From contig OZ022261.1 of the NCBI GenBank assembly GCA_963978905.1, forward strand, positions 17,035,582 to 17,099,581: a DNA stretch of 64,000 bases. Reading direction: 5' to 3'. The notes under the pieces were generated by a model, which was not told the DNA's origin, ran no database searches, and saw only the letters and a program-made list of their open reading frames with translations. A program made the translations under genes and the position numbers. Source of the DNA: Trichostrongylus colubriformis. Taxonomy: Eukaryota > Nematoda > Chromadorea > Rhabditida > Trichostrongylidae. Shown piece by piece: positions 41,325 through 53,643 of the stretch (position 1 is the stretch's first letter; the number at the start of each line of letters is the position of its first letter).

Positions 41325-42900
41325 CAGTGCTCTGCAGGATGATACAGCCACCTATAAATTGTCCAAAAACTCTGTATGCAGAGTGATTAAAAAAGTCTCT
41401 CGGTAAAAGATGTAGCCACTGTGGACGCGCATTCGGGCATCGACATCAAATTGTAGTTTGATAACACAGAAAAATTTTCTCTTCATTTGCTGTGGAAATG
41501 TCGTTTTTCCTATTCTACAAAATGATAAAGCCACTTCGGATTCTGTCTTCGCTTTTGACCTTTTCTATTGACCTTTACTTTTGACCTCTACTTGCTGAAG
41601 GTGTATTGTTGCTGTAGACCCATCATTTTCAGGTGATTACAAGGAGAAAATCTGCTGCTATCTGGCTTGAAGAAAGATCAGTTTATCCCAAAATAAGACC
41701 TACAGACGTGCAAATGTCAGATCGCGCGAAAATGAAGACGGCTTTGCGCACTCCTCGATAATTCAACTAAGCTACTGCAGGATACGAAAGCAGAAGGAGT
41801 ACTGAGGTCCAGCTACGCCTTTAGATAAAGACGCGCGCAGTATTTAAAAAGATGAGACAATTTTTCCTAGGTCATGCTCGGGAACAAGATCTTAGCTGGA
41901 GTTGAGGTGTCAACAAATGCTGTTTATAGGAACCTGAAGAAGTGCAAATCCATTTCCAGGCGAGAAATGAGGAGAGCAGCGCTCAGAACCCCACAATATC
42001 GCGAAAACGGGATTTTTCGTCAAGAGATGGATGAGAGCAGATCGGATAGAAGTGCTTGATACGTTCAAAAGTTTGTACACCTTCCCCTTACTGTTTTTCT
42101 CCATGCTGTCCTTCCTTATTAGAAAAAACTCAGATTCGACTGCCCGGGCGACTACCAGCACCACAGCATGAGGGATAAACTTTGGTTTTCAAAAGATCTT
42201 TAGAGAAGGAGGTGTCATGGCGTGGGGACCAGTTTTCTTTGGAGTTTTCATTTCGTACTCGGGAGGATAAGTCATCCGACGACCGAATCTTCATGCTTCG
42301 TACCCTTCTCTCGTCGTGCGTGTTTAAAAACCTTGTTTTGATGCAAGTTGATGGGCCATTTCCTGTCAACCGGAGCACTCCATCATCGTGAAGCCGTCAC
42401 CGAATGGACCTTCTGATCTGGACGACGAATGGACCCAACCTTTTCAGATGGAGAATTCGTTGGAGTTCCATGCTAAAAAGGAGTTACGTGGAGAGCAGCC
42501 ACTCCGAAGGAGTTCGGGAGTTTAAGCAGGCCCTCATCAAAGCATGGCACCAAGTGGACTAAAAACATTCCAAAAAAATTCATATGGGCCCAGATAGTCA
42601 AAATTTTTGGAAATTCTAGATAAAGTAGCTCTCTGCTTTCAATATTATCATTTTTCTCCTTTTTGTTGCTTTCTCATAGTGCGATACTCTAATCTGTTCA
42701 GTGGCTGTATCATTTTGCAGAATAGGAAAAGCGACATTTTCGAAAAAGAAAAAATTTCTGTGTTTCCCAGCTACAATTTGAAATTGATGCAAAGCGCGTT
42801 CTTACTGGCTACATCTTTTATTCACAGACTTTCTTGAATCACTCTGCAAACAGAGTTTTTAGACAATTCATAAGTGGCTGTATCATTATGCAGAGCACTG
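41325..42900 (+). mobile_element. Tc3-like transposon with IR/DR ends
   Basis: Ends CAGTGCTCTGCAGGATGATA and complement are flanked by TA (41323-41324 and 42901-42902). The arms are about 210 bases. An inner copy of the signal (ACAAAATGATAAAGCCAC near 41518 and AGTGGCTGTATCATTTTGCA near 42700) gives IR/DR ends. Total 1,576 bp. The transposase inside is degraded. Confidence 0.88.
41640..42610 (+). pseudogene. Degraded Tc3-like transposase
   Basis: Fragments in several frames fit a Tc1/Tc3 transposase: a basic N-terminal part (ALRTPQYRENG near 41979), then DYQHHSMRDKLWFSK near 42153 followed by EGGVMAWGPVFFG, which corresponds to the GPD...YWHD and GGGVMVWG motifs. C-terminal pieces continue to about 42610. 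The region between about 42290 and 42400 that should carry DNA and SPDLNPIEN motifs is not recognisable, so the catalytic core is lost. Confidence 0.65.
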
Positions 42901-42902
42901 TA

Positions 42903-44307
42903 TGTTCTACAAAGAAACGGGTGGTGGAGCTGACTAGTATATTGGGCCGAATGGCATGTGTAGGTAGGAGCCAAAATGATACCTCTCAGTGCCTGTAGCA
43001 TATCAGGGAGGGCCACGTGAATCTCTATAGGAGTAAAAGCACTTTGCAAGCTTTTGGAAGGTATACGGAAAAAAACAAACGAGCACATTCATCACGAATC
43101 CAAACATTGATCTTGAAACCACGAGGACATCCCGCTAACCGTTACCCCATCGGAACTCCGACGATGACATTTCGCAACTCGCATAAATCCTGTAGTACAG
43201 GTTGCGTCGTATATTACAGACGCCTTTAATTTCGCTCTCAGGATCGTTAAGCATATTCGAGTTGATTGTTCGAAGCTGCTTTATGGCATATATGTACAAC
43301 TCATCTTGAATGGCCACGGTGACCTGGAAGTCTTCCTTCGTAAGAATTTCAAACATCATTCGATATAATCTTTCGCGGGAATCGAGTGGTATACATTCAA
43401 CTCACAAAATAAAAATGAATCAAAAGAAAAAGATAGTTTTCAGTAGTGTGCACATGAAGGCACTGTTTAGGGTCATACCAAGGAGGGGGAGGCTTACCGA
43501 TAGATAACAGCCGCGATAAAATTGGGCCACTGTTGTTGGATTGAAATCACCAAACTATTTTCCACTTTTTAACTTTTCAGAATCATGCAGCAACTGTGTT
43601 GTGCTACGCCGAGCAGATGACTTGGAAAAAGCGCTGTCTGTTGATCACGCTAGTAGAAGGGGAAATTCATATTCGAGCTGCAAGGATGTTGTCCTGAAAG
43701 TTTTTGCAACATACTGCCGAATATCTCTGTGCGAGTAAAAGGATTTGCGCTCACTACTCACTGTTGTTGGCCTTCTTTGCACAATATTCCTTGTCAGCTG
43801 GTTCAATGTTTGTTTGTCTGCATTTTTTGATGCTTGTCCTGGACCTACATACGGGTTCCTGTGTGTGGAATTGCTACAGTAGACACGCGTTTGGTTGGCA
43901 CTCACAATCATCACTGATTGCTATTTGCTGCACCTCGCAAATAAATAGACCATGACTCGGCATAGGATAACTGGTCCGGCAACAACTTTATTCCAGTTTT
44001 TTTTTTCAATTGCATGGTCACTCTTCGCTCAGTTAAGCAACATGAAACCCGTACTCCAGACTTATCCACTGCAGTGCTTGCAGTTAAACGGCCTGAAGTC
44101 ATCATATGATTGGTCATCAAAATCGATGCCATTACTTTTAGATCATTCAAACCCGCAATGGTAGTTGAAGTACAACAGGTGCTGATCCCCGCAGGCTCCC
44201 ACTATAGTTTGATCAGCTTCAGAGTTTGATGTTGAAAATGCTATTTCGAGTGCCATGTTTGCAGGACCACATCGCTCTATTAGAGAGTGGCATAAGGCAG
44301 ATAAGAA
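42903..44307. other. Unassigned spacer upstream of the BEL/Pao relic
   Basis: It may include the lost LTR and leader of the BEL/Pao element, but I could not match any part to sequence behind it. No gene was recognised. Confidence 0.4.
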
Positions 44308-46470
44308 GTGGCAGGGAATATTTATAATGAGTTATGGGACGAGTATATGAACCGCCCAAATAAGTCCGACAAAAAGGACATTATGGCAGAATTAGAGCAA
44401 ATAGAAGACGCATCAAGAACCCAGCCAACCATAGCAGAGTCGAATGAGATAATATACATGCTCACTGCTAGGCTAGACGAATCTAAATGTGCGGAGGATA
44501 GGTTAGCCATAAAACTTGGCTACACCACGTACAGAGCCACTGGGAGCAATGAACCAGAAGGGTCAACCCTTAGTATTACTCCGGAAATCGCAAACGAGAC
44601 CTCTGATATCAGTCCAGAATGAACCAATCATATCGAAGCCAACGCGTCTATGGGAAGGCTGAGGAATTTTCCGAATTTCGCGCAGTCTATAAGACCCTAG
44701 CCTGGTTGCGATGAATTGCCAATCATCAAAAAAATCATCTCTCGAGAGAATGTCTTGAGGGCAGGACAGAAATGGTAATACAGGGAATCCAACCTTTACC
44801 GGAAAACTACGATTGGATGGTAGAAACCTTCACGAAACCTACTGCGACTACACTGGCGATAGGTCAAAAATAATTCACAGCCTAGTTTCATTCATCCCAG
44901 CAAGCGATGAAGCAGAGAGCTGCTCTGTTACCTTCGAGAACACTCAAGTCCTTGTGAACCAAATGGTATCCGCAGGATGTGATGTGAGAAAATCTTGTGA
45001 CCCAATGTGGTGCGAGACGATTCTTGCCAAATCCCCACGGGAAATGGTTAAGCCTGTACTTATGGGAAGCCAGACAATGGTCGATTTACCAATTAGGGAA
45101 CTTTTATGCTATCTTAAAAAAAGAAATAGCCGCCAAGTGCTATGTGAAAACAGGCTCGGTCATGCTGAGCGCACACCGGGCTACGAGATTGCCAACAAAG
45201 TGAACTCAAGTCACTGGCAAAACGCCCGACCCAACTGCAACGAAGACTGCATATTTAGTCATAGGCAACATCTGTCAACGGCTTGCCGAACGGTTACAGA
45301 CCAAAACACTCGTCGTGGAATATTGAAAGAAGAGAACCGTCGTTGGAAATGTTTCTCTTTACAACATAGTAGCTTTGACTGCGAAAAGGCAGGTTGTATT
45401 CATTGTGGACAAAACCACCACGCATCACTATGTTTCAAAAAAGATCAAACGCAAACGACGGGGCAAAACCATCTCCGTTATCCAAACTATGATTGGGAGG
45501 AGATTAATGCTCGAGGTTCCGATCAAGGAAACACCAGAGCAGAGCAATCGCTCAGATCTCAGCGCAACCACAGCGGTAACACTAGCACTGGTCTTGGGAC
45601 TTATAGTGACTTCAACAGTCACGGAACATAGTGGCTTCAACAGTCACGGAACTTTTTAAAACAACACCCACATGAGGACAGACGTGCCTCAAGCTAAAGA
45701 GGAAAACCTTGCCACCTCTTAGCTAGTATTAAGGACCGCTGGAGGCAACCTGTGGAATTTCAGGAAGCAAGCTTACGAAAAAGTTCTTTTTCTCTTTGAT
45801 TCTGGGGCACAAAAAACCCTCATAGAGGAAGAAGTAGCCCATCAGTTTGGCCTTGCAGGAACTCACAATTCTGTACCATGTCAGGCATTGGGGGCCATTT
45901 GAAAGCCCTGTAGGAACAACTAAAGTTTGTTCTGCATTTGGCAAAGAGGTAGAACTGAGAACTCAGACAAAGCCCATACTCACGAATGGCTTTGAAGTGT
46001 CAAGTTCACGGAGCCGGATATTGTTTTCTTAAAAGAAAGTAACATCTGTTTGGCGAATTCCAAATGCGGGGAGAACACTAAACTACTCGCATATTAGTTG
46101 GCTTGGATTACTCCCACGAGCTGGTACTGGGTCCAAATCACACTCTCAAAACACCTTCAGGGTTACATATCGTAAAAACAATATTTGGTTCCGCAGGGTA
46201 CGGCAAGACGTCAACAATGTCAACAATGCACACAACGTGCAATGTCAGCATTACCAGTAATTTCTGGTATAGAATAACAACGTCTCACGAAAATGGTGGA
46301 CATAGCTGTGACAAGTTCAAATCTATAGTGGGTGAACTAGTTACCAGAACCACTCGTCGTTGCCCAACAGAACTCATACAAGAAAACGAGCCCATCCCGT
46401 TCTCAGAAGGGAAGAAAAGTAAGAGAAAAAGGCACTTCTATATAATCGCAAACTTAGGCACTTAACACGC
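44308..46470 (+). pseudogene. BEL/Pao retrotransposon relic, gag and protease
   Basis: 44308-44622 encodes the helical N-terminal Gag part (MAGNIYNELWDEYMN...). 44813-45631 encodes the nematode BEL-type Gag core with VNQMVSAGCDVRKSCDPMWCE. A Cys/His knuckle region follows (KCFSLQHSSFDC, CIHCGQNHHASLC, about 45358-45431). LFDSGAQKTLIEEE at about 45792-45833 is an aspartic protease active site (Asp at 45798-45800), and GLDYSHELVLGPNH follows near 46110. Stops and frameshifts occur at about 44622, 44720, 45235-45290, 45630 and 45900. Reverse transcriptase, RNase H and integrase are absent, so the relic is 3'-truncated. No LTRs were found. Confidence 0.85.
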
Positions 46471-48384
46471 TCACGCAACTTATTTTCACGTGAAGCGTGT
46501 TCGCCCATGGTGCAGTAAGGTCAATGAGTCAATAAAAATTGCGTTTTACCGCAGGAGGTTCCTCGCACTCCTCGCTGAACAACTCCTCGGAAGTCCTATA
46601 GTCAACCATGAGCAACACACGAAAGGTGCCAGGAGACCCTTACCCCTTCCCATTACCGTCTACTCAAAAATTCCGCCACTTCCTCTTCTCAAATCAATCA
46701 ATGCAATGCACTTCAATCAGTGCCGTGCCAACCCTTCATTAGGCTCATGCCCACCTCGCTGGGGAAACAACCCCACAATAATCGGCTCGGTGGCTAGTGA
46801 TCTAGACGGCTGCCAGAATACATGGCGGTTAAGCAGTGCTTCAGTGCCAAGAGCCAAAATACTATAGATCGTAATGGGGCATTTCAAGGCACCGTGCATA
46901 GAGCGGGTTCGCAGGCAGTCTCAACACAGCGGCGTCGTCCTCCTCAAGATAATTCCGTGATCTTTTGATCTTCGTCATATCATATCACATATATCTACTT
47001 TTCCATAACCATTCGTGATTTACTAATTCTACCTAGGTTCACAAACATCGTCGACCTGTGTCCTGCCCCTCGATCGTCGTCCAGCCACAGCCCTCAATCG
47101 CGGTGTAACCATTGCCAACGATCGCCGTCCAGCCTCTCATACCTGCCACTGCTTCAAAACTCCCACAAATAAGAAGAAAAATTCTATGCACATGTCATAA
47201 CTATGCATTTTGTAAAACTCCATTGCCGGCGGAGTATGGTCGTCTATTACGATGATCCCTCGTCGTCTCGCTGTCTGAGACGACGTTCTATACGAGCGTC
47301 CGTACATATGATCCATAGGGTCAACGGCTCCCCAATATAGTGGCCATATTGCTTCTTTTCCAACGTTACGAGCAATACGCTGGTTTGCTCAGCTTACTTG
47401 TCTACAGATAAATGTATCATTATCCCGTCTACATATACTGTCTCACATGAATCCACTGAACCGCCACAACATGGGTGAATACTAGGACATTTGTGTGCAA
47501 AGTACAAAACTGTCGAAAGTGACAGCTTTCAGCATGACCTACATTCGTTACTTTAGGTTTATCATGAGTAAGTGTCAATGACCAAAATCAAATCTACCAC
47601 CCAATGTTACAATAGTCGGTGTATTGTGTGACTGATGCTCGCCTCAACTACTCGTCATAAGCGAGAATGGTCACATTTTGTAGTTTAATAAAATCACAGA
47701 TTTTTCAACGTCAAAGTATGTCAAATCCAGTAGTTGTAGAGTCGCTGATATGCATAGTAATCTCCTTCCCACTGCGATTGCAATTACACAAGGCCATTTC
47801 TCGTAGCGCCGCTACTCATTTAACCGAATGATCACGGCGCCTTTTGCATGTATACATATTGCTGACGCGTTGACATACTGCTGCAAAATCCTATTCGATC
47901 TTTTTCTGATCCCTTTTTACTTCTTGTTTGATCGAGAACGCTTCAATTCGCGCCTCGTTTGAGTCTTCCACTGCTTGGATGATTATAAGGCTTATGCTAG
48001 GCGAGAGCTCGTGCAATCGAATCTCGATCGGACTCAGATGAGTAACTGAACATGGTTTCGGAGTAGAATGCTCGATGCAAAACTTGGCCATGAGTACAAG
48101 AGCAATGCACTGAGCGTATACCCCGCCTGCAATTCTTAGCACTTAAACCAAGCATTTGAAGCCACTGGCTGCGAGTTTAGTAGCTAAGTTGTGTGGCAAA
48201 GGCTTTGACTGCCGTGGTGGGTGACATCATATACAGAACATGATGTGCCACCTTGGACCCTTCTGGAACCTAGTGCTCCGTTCGCTGCATAACGCGCCAT
48301 ATACTGTCCACCTAGGCCCCTAGCATTTATTTATATGAGATTTTTCTTCATTTATATACCATTCCCTCATCAAAGAGGACTCTC
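46471..48384. other. Unassigned spacer after the BEL/Pao relic
   Basis: An open frame of 125 codons (46490-46867) has no motif I know. CGTCGTCTC/GAGACGACG forms a small hairpin at about 47262-47286. The CGTCG- and CGATCG-rich stretch 47047-47140 could be retroelement non-coding sequence, but no repeat partner is in the window. Confidence 0.4.
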
Positions 48385-48389
48385 TTTCA

Positions 48390-48515
48390 AAACAACTAGG
48401 ACACTTTTTGAGCAAACTTGTTCTTTTTTGGAGTACCCAGAACATTTTCAAACCAAGTTGGACGTTTTTCGAACCAAATTGGACGTTTTTCAAACAATCT
48501 GGGCCCTTTTTCTAA
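48390..48515 (+). repeat. 24-bp minisatellite
   Basis: About five degenerate units of about 24 bases of the form ACCAAGTTGGACGTTTTTCG; the two central units are nearly identical. In one frame they encode an eight-residue FQTKLDVF-type repeat inside a 73-codon open frame (48335-48556), which I regard as chance. Confidence 0.6.
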
Positions 48516-48805
48516 AATACAAGTGGATGCTACGAATCAAGTTGTATAAGGAATAGACTTATCCTTATGTGAGGCATTCGGAGAAAGAGTGCGGATGACC
48601 CGAAGAAAAGAATCGACATGAGCCAGGGAACCAGGGCAGGCTTTGCAAGTGCCCACGCTCCAGGACATCTCAAGATATCTCGCCACCGATATGGAGAGCT
48701 CCCGAGCGCCCCTTTCGCGCGAACTAGTAAGGATCAAATCGAGGAAGGTAGGCCACAGGAGCGGTACTGCACTTGTGGGGCCAGTGCTGGAAAAGTTTTT
48801 ATTTA

Positions 48806-49695
48806 TTGGGTTGTAAAGAAAGTTTTGGCCGTTTTCGCAATTTCAACTTCTGGAGATCATAACTCGGCTCCGACTGCTCGACTTCTCATGAAATAAACAC
48901 TAATAGATTTGCTACACTTTTGACAATACCAAGGATATTTGCATATTTCATTTTGATGAAGCATTGAAGATTTATATTGTGTGAAGTAAAAAAAGCCGGC
49001 TCCAAATCACCATCCTTCCTGAACACAGTGCTACTGAAGGACCCTAACCAGATGTTTGGAGAAGTGGGATTTAGTTAGCGCTAGATCTGGTGAATACGAT
49101 GGATGAGCAAGGGCTTCAGCCAGCAACTGCTCCAACTACTGAAAGAGAATTTGTGAAAAATGCGCTTGCGCACAGCTGCTCTGAGGGGGTCCCGCGGCAC
49201 TCATTTTTTGGGTTTTTCCAAATCAAGCCTACTTGAGGTGGTCAACAAACTTTGTATGTTGAGGGCCAATACTTTGCATCCCTTGCAAGTATGGGCGCTA
49301 TCGCTTTCTGCCGTTTTAGTTAAGGCGATTTGATCAATTGAAAATTCAAGCGACTCGTTCTCATTTCTGCACTTCTGAAACCAGTGACAATGTGTTCCAT
49401 TCAATGCTTCACCCACTCCCCTTGCAGCACTCACATTCCTGGTCACCTTCGCTGGGTCTCGGTTCAACAACAACTCGTGAAGTGAAGTTATCTAAAAAGT
49501 GCCATTTTCGCAGTACTTTAAAATTTCCATGATAATTTGAAAACCTTGTGGCACTCCAAAAAAACATTTTCAGAATGAGCAACTTTTCGTCTATCTAAGG
49601 AGCACAATATGTAAGCTGATTCGTGTTGACGCGCTCTGAGATTTGAATTTATCTCGTGAACGCGAAGAACCGGCCAGAACTTTTCTTGCACCTGA
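48806..49695 (-). mobile_element. Degenerate mariner, copy ii
   Basis: TTGGGTTGTAAAGAAAGTTT at the left and the complement of TCAGGTGCAAGAAAAGTTCT at the right are flanked by TA (48804-48805 and 49696-49697). On the minus strand at 49201-49473 a frame resembles the mariner helix-turn-helix region (ALNGTHCHWFQKCRNENESLE). The length is 890 bp, so part of the usual 1.3 kb is deleted. Copies i and iii match its interior. Confidence 0.7.
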
Positions 49696-49697
49696 TA

Positions 49698-52366
49698 TTA
49701 TTATATGCAGGAGGTACTTCATCATTCGAAGAGGTCTCCAATTAGAAAAAGAGAACAGCAAACAAAGTAAGGAAAACGGGCCATTTCGATGAGTATGATG
49801 CCCATGTGAAAAAAAAACCTACAGGTTGATTTAAAACATGCCTTGGATGGTTTGAAAATTTCCAATATGATTTGCACCGTGTTCTAGATAATTTGAGAAA
49901 CGTCAGCTCCGATTCTAAAGAGTTTTCAATGGTCTGGGAAGCACTGTCCCGCCGTTTACCCGCGCGAAGCACTCTCCCTTGGTCTGGGAAGCGTCTAAAG
50001 CAAATTTAAATTTTTCTCAATCATAAGTGAAATGGAATGTGTATGTACAAGCAACCAAAAAGGAATTGGTACATGGACCTGTGCTCTCCTCCGTGAGTGC
50101 ACCCTTACCTTTACCAAATCCCTCATCTAAATCAGACACTTTACGACGGATAGACACAAGACATAAATTTCAATGGACCTATTGACATAGCGGTGAACAG
50201 ACACCTATATATGATAAAAAATGATCAATTTTTAATATAGATGGTTCTTTGAACTTCATTGTTCAACAACTAAATCTTGGTTATGTATATAGAAGGCTCG
50301 GTTTTCTGTTATCTTTATTGATGATATTTCGGGTATAGGTCCTTCTTCAGATCAGCTGAAACTATCATTAACAATATAACAACATGAGCGAAAGGATGCA
50401 TAGTAATGGAAACTACCAACCTAGTGCTACTGTTTGGACTGGGAGGAAGGGGAGGTAGTTTTTACGGATGTCGACTCGAAACGAGGGAGTTGGTAGCATA
50501 TCCTATATATGTGCAAGTAAAAGTTAAAGTTAAGTTATTGCCACTATCTCACGCATCACAGTGAGTGCTACATGTTGTTGTGTAATTACTTTATGCATGA
50601 CACGGTAATCGTATGCATCGCGTCACACGCAACATCCCTCGTAGTGATTTCCTGTCCTATGATAATCTATGGAATGTACACTCACAATATCTGAAACCTG
50701 GAAGGCTGTCCGTGAAAAGTTCGACCGAGTTTGACCATTTTGGAAAGCGGGAAAACGAGCTAATCTGTTATATCACATACGCACAACCAATTGCATATGA
50801 GAGGTTAAAGATTCATCCTAATTCAAATGGTGTCTGCTTTGTCAGATAAGTTCGATTGCTCAAGGATTATTGATCAACTATCGCACTACACAGCCCTTCT
50901 TCAGCACGACCGTAACTGGAACGGCTATTATATATAGCCTTAGTGCCAATATGCTTTGCAATTTTTAGATGTACCAGCAAAGACTCACATGTAGTGAGGA
51001 ATGAAGAGATGCGGTTAGGCAATCGATCGGTATTTTCATGGTGAGCGTGGTGAAGAGCATCGGCTCCTCCAGCACCGCGCCCTTAATTTTCCTAAAACAT
51101 ATGATTGCGAGCTGTGGCGGTGGCATAGGCTTCTCACTGTCGTTACCTAGAATGCGGCGAATGAACTGAAGAATCTCGTTCTAGACAAATCCCAGCTTTA
51201 GCTTGCAAGTGTGCGATCGGCCGTCTTGACTTATCGGCCCCAAGTGTCCTGATTCCTTACCGTAGTCTCTCCTACTCGAGCGTTCCTTTTTCCGATTCCC
51301 TCTGCGTCTGATGCTGTGCATCGTTCGCCGTGACCTACTGTCGCCATCGTGAACATGGGAGGCTGTGCTGCCATACATTGTCAGTGAAAGGTTTGTGAGG
51401 CTGAACCGATTCGATCGCGGGTGTGACACACGTGGTGAATTTACGATGAGTGCGATGAGAACCAACTAGAATTATGCGGTGCGACTCTGTATCGGCCACC
51501 CCGGCATTACTCCACTGAAAGTGAAGAGTTGTTGGCTTTAAGCGATTTCCTTAAGAGCTTGAGTAGTTGATCTGAGATATTCACCCAACCGCGACGCTTT
51601 ACAATCCTTGGTCATTCCGCCCCTGTTCCGAGCTCTATGGACACTCTTCTTTCCAAGATTGATGCCTCCAGACTTTGATCTGCTGCCCTGAAATGTGCAA
51701 GAGCGAACTAGACACATGTCTTCAGAGTAATTGCGAAACACTTGCACTTCGATGTTGGGGAGAAAAAGCGATTTGTTTAAAATGCATCGCTTGTATCGCA
51801 GACCCATTAATTCAACCCACTTACAGGGTGACCAAAGTACATGAGCGCAACTCGAAGCACTTTTGTGCAAACTTCATTTTGAGCTTCAGTTGACGCAATA
51901 AGTCATTTGATTTGCACTCCTTTTGCTGCGATTATTAGTCTGTGACCCTTTGAGTAATTTGTTCTGCAGTCCTCATGGTACACTGTGGTTCGAGTAATTT
52001 GTTCTGCAGTCCTCATGGTACACTGTGGTGTAAATTTTCGATAAATGATGCCTCTGAGGCTTCCAGGTACCCTTAATGATTCCCCTTTTGCCTTGATTAA
52101 CTAGGGAGCTGTTCAACCTCTGACGATGAGCGATATTTGTTGGAGACTGGATCCCGAACTGCAATGTATATACAGTAAGCTAGTGCAATATGGTAATTAT
52201 ATTTGAGAGATGTTATAGAATGCACTGATATGTCGAACCTCTGCAAATCATTAAGTTATGAAAGAAGTAAGATGTAGCGCATATTTGTCGCAGCATAATA
52301 TGGATCACCCTGGAACAGTAACGAACGGATGACCTCATTGCTTCTTTGGGAAGCCTGCGTCAATTG
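49698..52366. other. Unassigned spacer with a 40-bp tandem repeat
   Basis: At 51952-52031, GAGTAATTTGTTCTGCAGTC plus 20 more bases is repeated twice without visible difference. GGTCTGGGAAGC recurs at 49931 and 49981. No gene was recognised; an open frame of 110 codons lies at 51538-51870 on the minus strand. Confidence 0.4.
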
Positions 52367-52368
52367 TA

Positions 52369-53641
52369 TTAGGTTGTCGCAAAATTAATTTTGATTTCAA
52401 GGTATGTAAAATAAGTAGATTTTTTATCCTGAACTATTCCACTTCAAGGAAAACCAAGCATTCCATTTGGTAGGTTTTTTCTGCTCTTTCAAAAATTCTA
52501 TGAATGTCGCTCTAATTGTTCCAGCCGGCCTTTTACAGGGCTGCGTATAATCATGAAGCAACGCGACTATCGAGTCATCTTGCTTTACGAATTTAAATTG
52601 GGACACTCCGCAGCGGAGGCAGCCCGTAATCTCAGCAGTGCTTTTGGGAGAATTGTCCTTGCGAACGTACAGTGGAGCTCTGGTTTAAAAATTTGCTTCT
52701 GGCGATTTTGATCTCGAAAAGAAGTTGAGTCGCGGCCGCAGGTGTCACTTAATAGTGAAGATTTGAAGAAAGCCGTCGAAGCAAACCCGGAGACGAATAC
52801 TAGTACGTTAGCAGAAGACCCAGGCGTACATTACTCCACAGTGGCCAAACACTTATTGGAAATCGGCAAGGTGAAGAAGATGTTGAAGTGGGTGCCTCAT
52901 GAGCTGACCGATGAGCAGCGTCTGGCACGTCTCGACACCTGCTCCCACCTCCCAGATTGCTATAAAAATGAGCCATTTGTAAACCGCATTATAACTGTAA
53001 ATGAAAAATGGGTTCTTTATGATAACAGGAAAGGGGGATTAGTCTGGATAGATAAGGATGCTAATCAAAAAACTTTTCTAAGCCCAACCTTCACCCTAAA
53101 GATTATGATAACTGTGTGGTGATGTTGTAAAGGTGTAATCCACTACAAATTCTTGCAACATGGTCAGTCAGCCACAGCAGAGTCTCAATGTTGTGATCAG
53201 GAGCAAATGTACAGGAAGTTGTAAAGATTGTGGCCGGCGGTGGTGAATAGAAGAGGACCGATCCTGCTGCAGGACAACGCAAGGCCACACACCTCACAAA
53301 TTACTCCGCCAAAATTGACCCACTTGAGTGTAAGACTTCTCCCTTACCCAGCGTATTCTTCCGACCTCTCCGACAAAAAATCACTTTTTTCGAGTCCTCA
53401 ATTCTTATCTGCGTCGGAAACCGTTTACTAATTTGGGCGATGATGAATGTGCCTTCCTTAAGTTCGTTGATTCTCGTGATAGTAGTTTTTATAGTGAAGG
53501 CTTGAAATTATTACCTGTTTGTTGACAAAAATGCGTAAATTCTGATGGTTTTTACTTCGATTGATAAACTTGTGTTTAAGCTGAGTTATAGTAAATTGAA
53601 GTATGCGGTCCGTTTTCGAAATTAATTCTGCGACAACCTGA
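52369..53641 (+). mobile_element. Near full-length mariner
   Basis: Ends TTAGGTTGTCGCAAAATTAA and complement are flanked by TA (52367-52368 and 53642-53643). At 1,273 bp it has the usual mariner size. The end sequence is close to that of cecropia-subfamily elements such as Hsmar1, which I give only as a likely relation. The transposase is present in pieces. Confidence 0.9.
52551..53450 (+). pseudogene. Inactive mariner transposase
   Basis: It starts MKQRDYRVILLYEFKLGHSAAEAARNL (about 52553). A frameshift near 52640 precedes the open block 52742-53122, which carries LLEIGKVKKMLKWVPHEL (the WVPHEL signature) and ITVNEKWVLYDN, in which the first catalytic Asp is Asn. After a stop at 53122 the frame continues with NRRGPILLQDNARPH, which keeps the second Asp. 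The last motif reads YSSDLSDKK, so the third Asp is lost. Two of three catalytic residues are missing. Confidence 0.88.
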
Positions 53642-53643
53642 TA

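Noticed and set aside
47262..47286. Rho-independent terminator-like hairpin
   Set aside because: The genome is eukaryotic and no T-run follows.
48335..48556. Small protein with FQTKLDVF repeats
   Set aside because: The frame is produced by a 24-bp minisatellite and has no supporting splice or start context.
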